Assembly: GCA_027923505.1 (NCBI GenBank)
Contig: BROI01000022.1
Coordinates: 496,001 to 560,000 of the forward strand
Direction: 5' to 3'
DNA length: 64,000 nucleotides
From: Mayamaea pseudoterrestris
Lineage: Eukaryota; Bacillariophyta; Bacillariophyceae; Sellaphorales; Sellaphoraceae
Of this stretch, positions 35,601-44,899 are shown piece after piece. Every line of letters starts with the position of its first letter. Within the stretch, counting starts at the first letter, position 1. Under the pieces are notes generated by a model, which did not search any database, was not told the origin of the DNA, and worked only from the letters and a program-made list of their open reading frames with translations. Made by a program: the position numbers and the translations under genes.

Positions 35601-38600
35601 ATGTAACAGTCAAGCGCTTCACGCGCCGACTGAAAAGTACCTTCGCGATAGGAAAGAGACAGACGAGCCAGAGTCGGTTGCACCCTCGTTAATGCCTTTT
35701 CGATTGACTGCAAATTTCCGGAGAGAGCATATATGCAGCTAAAATTAGCCTTGTTTGTTGGAAATTTAGCGCAAAGACACGTTAGCTCGCGTCCTGCAGC
35801 ATTGATCTCTGCTTCAACCTTCTGTACGACCAGCGGATACAGATCCAGCACCCTCGACCCTTCATCCATATGCTCCTTTAGCTCGTGGACGGTTTGAGCA
35901 GCAGTCATGATTGCTACGATATCCGCGTAAAAGGTCTCTCGGGCATCTTCGTTAACGCAGGCTAGAATTTCGTTGAAAGATAAGCCGTGGATCTCCTTTT
36001 CCAGCTGGACTACTTCTAGTGCAGCATCTTCTTGAAGAATCTCCAGCTTTGGCCATGTAATGAGGCATAATTGTAGAGCTTTTAGTTGATGAAAATATCG
36101 ATCGGAAAGAACGAAGCTAACATCAACATTGCAGAAGGACGCGAAAGTTGAATGCAGCTTCTCAGCGTTCTTGTACGCCGACAAAATTCGACCAAAGTTT
36201 CCAAAGCTTCGTTCACTCACTTCTTTTCTGGGAGTATCTTTTAAACTCCTGATACAGTCTGTGACCGCATTAAGCGCTTCACACAGATGTTTTTCGAAAG
36301 CAGTGCGATTTTTGAATGTAAACAGAGACTTCAAGAGGCTGGAGTCCTTTGGTAACTGAACAAATGCAAATAGGAGACAAAGGGCAGGATGGACGTCGTC
36401 GTGGCCCCTCAAAAGGGACATAAGTTGACTTAATGCATTGCCTGTTGCACTGAGGCGCTGGACGATCCATAGTGCTTGGTTTATCTGCCCATAAAAATGC
36501 CGAATCAATGCTTGCTGAGCGTTCGTCAGTTCAGAACGTGCAGTGTTCATACCAAACAAACTTCTCGCGTTATTCATAAACCCAGACATAACGCCAGACT
36601 TCTGTGTTTTGATGACTTCACACCAAAGGTCCCAGTGTTCCGGCTCACTTAATTCCACCAGCAGCTTTCCAGCATCTTCGTTCCCGCATTTGAGGCGATG
36701 TAGTAGCGAGTTTGCCGCCGAAGTTGCATCTTGTAATCCGCGAACAAGATTCTGCGCTTCTTCCGCCAATGCGTCATCCAGCAAAGAGTGCTTTGAGATG
36801 CTCAACGAAAGAGATTCTTGAATGCATGTGGCCTCCATATCGTCGAAGCCTTTCCATTTGACGATTGTTTGTAAGCCACGGCGCACACAGCAAAGCGTTG
36901 CCCCAATAACATCCGACTCTCGTTTTTTCATACTAATGTCAGCAGTCGACTCAACGATTTGGCCAAGTTTCTTTCCACACAGTTTTGTAATTCTTGCAAG
37001 GTAGAGCAGCGTGCATGTATCAAAGTCTTGTACTAGCTCTAGCCAACCCGATAAATTTGGGAAACAAACGCCTGGAGCTTTTAAAGTCTCCTCGCTCGAT
37101 GCGAGACGCGACAGAAGGAAGGCACGGGCACATCCAAGATACTCAAAGTCGATAGTCTCGCATGCTTCGAAACAGCGCTTAGTGTCAGCAAACCCGTGAC
37201 AGTCGCTGACAAACTTGCTCAGGGCAGATTCTGCTCTCTCGCTCGCCTTGCGCAATGATGTCATGATGAAACTAAAAACATCGTGATAAAACACATGGGT
37301 CCGCGACTCAACGATCCTCTCCCCGGCAAGAAAGTCGCTAAAATTAGCAGCTAGGTCAATGCAGGCTGCATTGTTGTCAACAATAATAGGAAAATGGTAT
37401 GGGTTGTTGCTAATTACCGCGGCGATGTCGGTAAGAGTATTCGTTACCCAAGCCACGCCCATGTCGATGTTTCGTGTCATGGCCGCTCTGACTGCCTCGT
37501 CCAAAGCTGTTCCTCCAAATGTAAGACTTAGAACCTTCAGTCGCAAGATTGAACTGAAAAGTAACTGCTGGCGCAAGCCAACATACTCTAACCCCTCGCT
37601 GCAAGCCTTCGCTGTATCCGCGAGCAGTGCATCGGTCAATGTTGCGCTCACCAACCGGATAACAGTCGAGAGCCTATTTCGGGCAGCAGTGATTCCACAA
37701 ATATCTAACAACGGAGCGAATAGAAGCAACCCGTCAAAAGTTGTCTTGACCTGCATAACATAATGCGCAAAATCATCATTGAATCTACCGAGGACGTCTC
37801 GGGTCTCGCTAAGCAGAACGTTCGAGCAACGATCGAATGCGAAAGTCACAGCCGACGTTGCACGGATCCAAAAAGGGTTAATGTCGGGCATTGCAGTTGC
37901 GAGGCGATCAAACAGTGCCATTAATTCCAGAGCTCGAGGGAAGTCGCGTTCCTCCAACGAAGCCGAAACTTGTTCCAAAAAGTCGTAGAGTTGCAGATGC
38001 AATTTTTCCATCGCCATTTTCGACTTGCGATCCTTTATGCTCAGGCGAGGATTGTCAATACAGTTTAAATTCCCTTTCCATAGGCTGCGCAACAGGTCCT
38101 CGTAATTCCCCTCTTCCAAATCGACGCATCGAGCGCACGGAGTCGTTTTAACAATCATATCGTGGACAAAACTCGAAAGCATCTCATTAGCGGCGTCAGC
38201 ACCACAGCGCTCCCTGAAGAATTTAGTCAGCTTTAAGTGAAGACGCTTGGCGTCTTTTGGTCCGCACTTCGTGAAGACATACCGGAAAGGAGCAAAACCA
38301 CCGGATTGCATACCGTCAGCAAAGATACGATTGTACGCGTCGAGTGCGTCCGACAATAATTTGCAACGACCCGTTGTCAGTTCAGGAACGCTCATTACCA
38401 AGACCGGTCGTACGCTCTTAGCTTTGCGGAGAGCAGAAATAATGCCTGTCTGGTTTGCTATTTCCATCTCCACCCCAGAGGTGTCGAGGAGTCCGGGGAC
38501 GTCACAAATTACAAGTGCCTCTCCATCAATGCTCGTTTGCACAGCTTGAATCGTGCTAGTTACTGATGTTGTACCGGACGCAACGGCGAAGCCTGCAAGA

Positions 38601-39774
38601 TTGGGGGGAGGATCTCGTGGTAGAAAGTGATCGTCACCGTCGGCGTCTTCATACTCAAAGCCTACACCGCAAAGATGCAGGAGAGTCGAAGTCTTTCCTG
38701 AACCCGTGTTTCCAAGCAAAAGCAAGATGTCTCGCCCTTCGATTTCGTCCGCGGCAACCTTGTTCTTTTCCAACAAGATGCAAAGCTTTGTAAGGTCCAC
38801 CACGTCCTTTTGTGCAGCATGGCTTTTGCCTCTGCTATCGCTGTAATTGATCTCGTCAGATATGGCAGAGCCGTCAAAATCCAAAGCGCCGCCTGATTGT
38901 TCTACCTCCATTGCAACAGTCACTGACTCTTCTCCATTGCGTTCCGAAGTTCCCGCCGCTTCCCAATCCATCTCACTTGAAACTGTATGTTGCTTGTCAG
39001 GCGAACCATCAGCGAGAACAGTGACTTGCGGAACCATTTCTCCGCATGGCGAAAGTTTCGCACGACAGTAGTCTTCTTTGACGTCCATGCCGTCGTATTT
39101 AGCAGGCTTGCCGATCTGTCGGTGAATCAAAGAACTTTCCACCTGGTGGCCCGCTTCAGCGAAAGCACGCTTCGCCGTGACATCGTTTGTAAATTGCTTG
39201 GTCACCATAGCCGCATTCCAGTGTCCTTCCAAAGTAATTTTCTCGCCATCAAACGGGCTCGCAATTGCAGCACCACTATCGCTCGGCCCATCTGCATGTT
39301 TACTGTTTGGCGCAGCTCCATCGCCGACTCCATGTACAAACGGAGATTCTTTATAGCAGTATTGACTGTGATAGTTTCCTTCCTGTTTAGGGGATTCTCG
39401 TCATCGATCGCACCTCCCGAATCGGTGTGATCTCCGGATGTTGCTACCGGTAAGCCAGATTCCTTGCCCGCAGCCAACGCGCCAGGAAGGAGCACCTCGC
39501 CCACCAAATTCGCACCGCCATCCGTCGCATCACCCAGCTTGACTGTACCCGCAAACTTGACACCAACTGCCAAATCATCAGAAATTTTGGTGTCTTCCAA
39601 CGACGAGATCGCTCCATTATTCGCCGAGCTTACTTGAACTCCCAGCAAACCTTCCTCCATGCTTGAGGATGCATCGCCAGCAGCATCCATCATATCAACA
39701 TCCTCCGCATCCGACGAGATCACGACTGGCTCGTCGTAGGAGCTCCAGCTCTTGTCGTCTTCAATCTCAACCAT
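32688..39774 (-). CDS. Giant GTPase / SecA-like motor / J-domain composite protein
   Basis: Four minus-strand exons: 39448-39774, 34286-39382, 33890-34202 and 32688-33838. Introns of 65, 83 and 51 nt keep the frame, giving 2295 residues. The N-terminal ~300 residues are acidic and disordered, with no signal peptide. A P-loop GTPase domain follows: G1 GNTGSGKTS at ~332-340, then ICDVPGLLDTSGV (G3, DxxG) and a FTKCG element where the G4 should lie. About 1,200 helical residues have no recognised motif. A SecA-type DEAD motor starts near 1600 with ELKTGEGKS (Walker A), VDEVDVFF (Walker B) and ILGVTGTL. The second motor lobe has GRGTDFK and KGRCARQGADG, equivalents of the SecA GRGTD and GRSGRQG motifs. 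The end is J-domain-like (ELLDVNTE...YRKLANLFDPDKN) with DPD in place of HPD. Ends in TAA. The domain order is very unusual; function unknown. Confidence 0.82.
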
Positions 39775-40328
39775 GTTGGAACTGCTAAATACGAATAATG
39801 CATGAGCGTGTGAGCTGAACCTTACCACGACGATAACTCAAGCCTCAAGCTCTGCGAATTGATTTCGAAAAACACAACCACCGGTCGAAAACTTACCTTT
39901 GATTGCTCTTGCTACTTTTTTCTTTATTATTACTATATCACTTGCTGCCTATACAAATAAAAAGCTCCTACGTCCTTCTACTTGTGTGCGTGGTCGCAGC
40001 CGTGGACGCAGCGCAACGTTTACGGCAAAACCGGTGCGTGCTTCACTTGAAAACCTGCACAATGGTGCTTTGCAGGGCTAATAGTCGGCCAAGTAGAGCT
40101 TCGCAAAAGATGGGAAAGCTAGTAATACACAGAGTCTCGCACTCTCGACAGTCTCTCATGGATCTCACTTTGACGGCAGCGTGTGGCGCACTTCATAAAG
40201 ATCTTCATTTTAGAACCGCTGTGATACTGGTGGATGTCACAACTGAAACGTCGTACTGGTTTTGCGTGATGACGCATCCTTGCAGACCGCAAAACGACGA
40301 AAGCAGCGCGCGGCTGAGGAATTCAACC
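39775..40328. promoter_or_regulatory. Divergent intergenic region
   Basis: 554 bp between the SecA-like gene start (minus) and cytochrome c1 start (plus). An open frame on the plus strand runs through it into the c1 first exon, but it lacks family content and is probably not translated. Confidence 0.35.
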
Positions 40329-41393
40329 ATGGCTAGCCAGCTGAGAGCAGCGGTACGTCTGTGTTCTTTTCTGTAATGTAACGTGATGAACTAAATGTAT
40401 AAGAAGCAATTCGCGTGATTTACTAAAAAGTTGGTTGAAAAGTAATAAGTGGATCCTCCATCGTCGGTCGGCGCATGGTCGATTGCTTGATTCTCTGGGA
40501 TTCCAGATTCCGTTTCGTGGTTGGCACGCGGAAGGCGCAACTTCGTCGCGGCACGGAATCTTCCTCTCCTCATCCTCTGTCATTCTTCTTTCCAGTTTCA
40601 ATCTAATCGCCATTTTATGGCAGGAGCACTAGTGGCAGCAGCATCCGTCCCAGCTGTCACACTGCTCAGCGACGACATTGTTCATCCGCCGGCTTTTCCT
40701 TGGAGACACCGCGGATATTTTAGTTCGTACGACCACGCCGCCCTTCGTCGAGGCTTTCAAGTCTACCGAGAGGTTTGCGCGTCATGTCACTCTCTCGAGC
40801 GCATTCGCTGGCGTGAACTAGTGGGAGTGACACACACCAAGGATGAAGTGACAAACTTGTGCAAGGAAGTTGATGTTTTGGATGGACCAAACGATGAGGG
40901 CGAAATGTTTGAACGACCGGCCAAGCTTTTCGACAAACTGCCCAAGCCATATCCCAATGACGAGGCTGGAGCAGCGGCAAACGGTGGTGCGCTGCCTCCG
41001 GATCTTTCCTTGATGGTCAAGGCTCGGCATGAGGGACACGACTACATCATGTCCTTGTTGACTGGTTACATGGAACCGCCTGCCGGCAAGGTCATGATGG
41101 AAGGTCTCTACTACAATCCATACTTTCCTGGAGGTGGAATTGCCATGCCTCCTCCATTGCAGGATGAAGGTGTGGAGTATGAGGATGGAACTGTTGCGAC
41201 GGTGGCCCAGCAGGCTCGCGACATTGCTCAATTCTTGAACTGGACGGCGGAACCGGAAATGGAGGAGCGAAAGAAGAATGCTGGCTTGAACATGCTTGTG
41301 CTAATGTTCCTGGTCATTGGATCTGGCTACATGAAGCGTCTAAAGTGGTCGCCGCACAAGACGCGAAAGATTGCCTATGTCAAGGGCATGTAG
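40329..41393 (+). CDS. Cytochrome c1 of respiratory complex III
   Basis: Exons 40329-40352 (24 nt) and 40596-41393, phase 0, 273 residues. The haem-bearing subunit of the cytochrome bc1 complex passes electrons from the Rieske centre to cytochrome c at the mitochondrial inner membrane. Haem c attaches at VCASCHSL (Cys69, Cys72, His73). Other family blocks are ALRRGFQVYREVC, GGALPPDLSLMVKARHEG, PPAGKVMMEGLYYNPYFPGGGIAMPPPL with the axial Met, and TVATVAQQARDIAQFLNWTAEPEMEER. One C-terminal membrane anchor follows (LNMLVLMFLVIGSGYM) with a basic matrix tail. The presequence is short (about 30 residues, MASQLRAAFQSNRHFMAGAL). The start in AACCATGG is favoured over the open frame upstream. Confidence 0.93.
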
Positions 41394-41512
41394 TACCGGT
41401 AGATGTAGATATGAATTAGCGAGTAATGATACATCATCTTAGACACATATTGCCTTTGCAAGCTTCCTACTAGTACATACAATTTTATGCAGGATCTAGT
41501 GAAAGTTTACAG

Positions 41513-41851
41513 TTATTGCGTTGACTCTGACTCATTGTGATTTTGTCGCTGTGCCTGAATTTTTTCCAGTTCACGCTGATAATCCTTGTCCTTCTCCAAA
41601 TACTCTGCAAATGTTTCCTGCTTTTCAAATGCAGTCTTGATAATGTCTTCCTGTCGAGCTCGTCGTGCCGGGAAGTCCTTGTCCATTTCGCCCAAGAGTC
41701 GCTTCTTTTCCTCCTTGAGGCAACCGTCAAGTCGGACTTTGATATCATTGCAGCCACCCAAGTATTTCAGTCGCCAGTCAGCATGACATTTTCTAAGCTC
41801 TTGGATGACTTGGTCGCAGTCGGGATGAGGTCGGTCGAGTGGAGGATGCAT
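41513..41851 (-). CDS. CMC2-like twin CX9C protein for cytochrome oxidase assembly
   Basis: 112 residues, single exon. Two CX9C motifs (CDQVIQELRKC and CNDIKVRLDGC) form the CHCH hairpin that is oxidised by Mia40 in the mitochondrial intermembrane space. The opening MHPPLDRPHPDC and the KYLGGCND spacing match CMC2, which helps assemble complex IV. A charged, coiled C-terminal helix (EMDKDFPARRARQEDIIK...) is longer than in the ~80-residue metazoan protein. Start chosen at the ATG of MHPPLD; the open frame upstream has no family content. Only 120 bp from the cytochrome c1 stop and 186 bp from the NDUFA12 start. Confidence 0.85.
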   Translation of the reverse strand: MHPPLDRPHPDCDQVIQELRKCHADWRLKYLGGCNDIKVRLDGCLKEEKKRLLGEMDKDFPARRARQEDIIKTAFEKQETFAEYLEKDKDYQRELEKIQAQRQNHNESESTQ

Positions 41852-42037
41852 AATGTAGAAGGTTGTGGTGGCGCGGTGAATTTTGTGGCGAGCGAGAGGA
41901 CGAAGAGATGGACGACTTGATAGCCACTGCGACATGACAAATGCCTCGCGTCGCACAATCCAAGTTGCCGACGTACCGTACATCTCGCCTCGTCTTGATC
42001 CTGTGACTTGCACCTTTTCACTGCATTCATCGCCATC

Positions 42038-42874
42038 ATGACAAGCATTATACAAAACTTTCGATATGCACTCAAGTATCGGGGAGGATGGCGAGGACTT
42101 TTGGAGCACATGTACACGGTGAGTCAACATTGGAAAAAGACGCTGACGAGAGTTGCATGATGCAGCAAACATCAGCCTAAATTCAACCAAACTGATTACC
42201 TTGATGCTCTCTTTCAGAATGGCGACTACCCCTTTAAATTTGGAACCTACATGGGAAGCGATGCTGCCGGCAATTGCTACTATGAAAACATTGTTGATTA
42301 TCAGCTCGGCCAGCATCGCTGGGTGGAGCCTGGCGACGCAGACAATTTCGACTCGTCGCAGGTTCCGCCTGAGTGGCAGGGATGGTTAACCTGCATGAAC
42401 GATGCGACTCCTGCCATGGAGGAAAATTACATTGATGAGAAGATGAAGAATTTAAAGGTTGGAGAAGTCTCGCATGCGCCGTACCGCAACATTGTTGGTC
42501 ATCAGGAGCCCTACTTCAATTTTCATCACATGCACAATCAGTCGCAGATTCGCTCGCGCGGCTACAATATTGGAAACCATGTGGTTGGCTTGCCACCGGG
42601 TGCGCCGGATGCCTACTACACGCAGCCAGGGTCACCTTATAATGAAGCCTTTTTGCGCAAGCGTCAAATGATTGGAAGTCTTGATCAAGATGGTGGGCGA
42701 GCTTACAAGAGCAAAATGTGGAAGGAACGCTTAAAGACGGTGGCTGAAAAGGAGGCGGAGAAGAAGGCGGAACGAGAAACATGGACCAAGCCGTATGAGA
42801 CTGCCAAAACAATCGAAAGGCTTTCGGCGCGAGAGCAAGCAATTTTGGCGCGTGGTGGTTCACTCGCCAAGTAA
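42038..42874 (+). CDS. NDUFA12 (B17.2) subunit of respiratory complex I, extended
   Basis: Exons 42038-42118 and 42218-42874 (99-nt intron, phase 0), 245 residues. NDUFA12 is an accessory subunit on the matrix arm of complex I. Seen: ALKYRGGWRGLLEHMYTNGDYPFKFGTYMGSDAAGNCYYEN, RWVEP, and PPEWQGWLTCMNDATP, the family's core blocks. Usual length is ~145 residues; this one continues for another ~110 with PYRNIVGHQEPYFNFHHMHN, a Pro/Gly/Tyr segment and a long charged helix (WKERLKTVAEKEAEKKAERE). The extension is in the same exon and frame and looks genuinely coding. Start is the first ATG in the divergent gap from the CMC2-like gene. Confidence 0.9.
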
Positions 42875-43034
42875 ATTGGTCAATATGATTTGTCAACAAC
42901 ACACGGACGACAATTATACTTTAGATAGCAACTACACATGTGTCTAAATTTGATCATTTTTCTAATGCTTACTCGTAAGGCATCTCCTTCGTATTCCGGA
43001 AGCATGATTGAGCCGCACTGCTTGCGCTTACATG

Positions 43035-44324
43035 TCAGATTGTACAGTGGCTCATGGACAATTGTCGTTCGTTCGCTCCTCCGACAATCGCAGTGACTCT
43101 TGCCTCGAGCTTGCAGAGGCTTTTGGTAATATCAACAAAGTCGGGCATGTTGGGATCCGGCTTGGTAAGATGTTGCGACTTGTGTAACAACTTCTGCAGC
43201 ATGTTACTCTGAGATGACGACTCATCTTGGCTACCCACTGTCTCAACAGGTCCGGCTTGACGATCTACTCCGCAAAGTTTGGCAAGCGCATCATGCAGCA
43301 TATGTCCTGCTACAAGATACTTGCGCAGACAACGATCGCGTCCGGTCGCAACATCGAGGTAGGCATCGCCAAGGAGCATGTGCGTCTCGGCGACCAAACA
43401 GAGTAATGGCTCTCGGCAATCCTTTTACGCACAAATCGTCAATGCATCCGTCAAGACTTTGATTGCCTCGTCGTGATTGCCCCTGACACGCAGCGTATAC
43501 GCGGCATGGTGATACATGCCAAACAGTCGCTTTCGAAGCAAGATTTCCTGCGAACGAGAAAGGTCCGACCGCTCCAGCATGCCAGACACAATGATGCGGG
43601 CACATATCAAATAATCGTAAGCGATGGCCATGTCATACAGGACGCCGCCGTTGTTTGTGATCCCACTGTTCGTTTACACAGCAAGGACCAGTGCCGTTCC
43701 ATATAGGTCGTAGAGCGGGGCCAATGACTCGTGATCTCCGCTAGGTTGCTGTTCGAGCTTGTGGATAATGGCGTTTTTAGTTTTGCTTTTTGCTTCTTCG
43801 AAATCACCTGAGTTGATCAGGTTCAATATATCCTTGTAATCAGCAGAATCGAAGACATCAAAGTACGTTGCAAGTGGCGTCACCGAGGACAACGACGAGG
43901 GCGGTAAGACCGTGCCAGGTGCATCCTCATTAGCTTGAACCTTTTCCGCATTCGTGACTTTCAACTTTTTCAACCTTAACGTAGAAACAGCGTCCAAGTC
44001 CGCTTCATTCGACGTCGCCTTCGCCAACTCCAACGACGACATAGTGTGCTTTCGAGAGATGGGCACTGTTGAGGCCTCAGCCCCATCCTTTGACACAAAG
44101 GGTCCAGTACCAGCTCGTTCATCCAAATTAATACCGGCTCCACTCCTCGAATCCTCCATACCATCCGACATCGACGCAACTCCAGCTTCAGCTTCGATTT
44201 CGTTTACGACCAAGGCTGACAACGAAACAATCAACTCCTCCTCCTCCTCCGACTTGCCTCCTCCTTCATTCAAAACAGAGTCGGCTTCCGAGCTCCCGCT
44301 TTCGTTGCCCTTGGTCTCAGCCAT
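43035..44324 (-). CDS. NASP/Hif1-like histone chaperone, interrupted by two in-frame TAA codons
   Basis: One frame of 430 codons, from an ATG (MAETKGNESG) to a stop at 43035, but with TAA at 43674-43676 and 43425-43427. NASP/Sim3/Hif1 proteins carry histone H3-H4 with SHNi-TPR repeats. Family blocks persist across both stops in one frame: NSGDFEEAKSKTKNAII, SLAPLYDLYGTALVLAV, then MAIAYDYLICARIIVSG, the TPR YHHAAYTLRVRGNHDEAIKV, and LVAETHMLLGDAYLDVATG. The N-terminal ~150 residues are acidic/Ser-rich, as is normal for NASP. No canonical intron I tried removes either stop in frame. It could be a recent null allele, a pseudogene or a read-through gene. Confidence applies to the family; integrity is doubtful. 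Confidence 0.75.
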
Positions 44325-44899
44325 GATGGTGCTGAATGGGGAAGCCCAGAAAGCACAGCGTGAGAATGAAGCTGCATAACGCGCCACTTAAAAAATACTA
44401 GACGGTGACCATCAACCTCGCTGCTCGATTTAGAGTGCATGACCTTTAAGCATACCTCGTCATGATATTTTCTTGCTGCTGCTTGCTGCTTGCTGTATCA
44501 ATCACGCGTTATCGCCACTACAATAATGCTCGTCTCTCCTTTGTCACTCGTGAAGAGCTGTAACGTTCCGTTGCCGACGAACCGACGAAACTCCGCCGTT
44601 TCGTCGCAGCGACCGGTAGTGCTCCGGCGAAACCGGTGCGAGGTTCGGCAACAAATGATTTGTATGCTAGAATGTGAACTCGGTTAACAGTAAAACAGAT
44701 GATCTTTTCTATGAAATTTGATGCGAAAACAACTTGATCATCATCAAGCATCATGGCGGTCAGCCGGACGCCGTCGAATTTGAATCCAAAACCAGTGCGA
44801 CTACCTCGTCACATAACCGCTGCGCCATCATGACGTTTCAGGCTCGAGTGTCACGTTTTCGCACCACACATCAACTTTCATTCCAATCTATCATCCACC
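44325..44899. promoter_or_regulatory. Divergent intergenic region
   Basis: 575 bp between the NASP-like start (minus) and the EttA start (plus). No gene seen. Shared promoter inferred from geometry. Confidence 0.35.

Noticed and set aside
39903-40328. Open frame upstream of cytochrome c1 as an N-terminal extension
   Set aside because: It lacks family content, and the ATG at 40329 has a better context and gives a normal short presequence.
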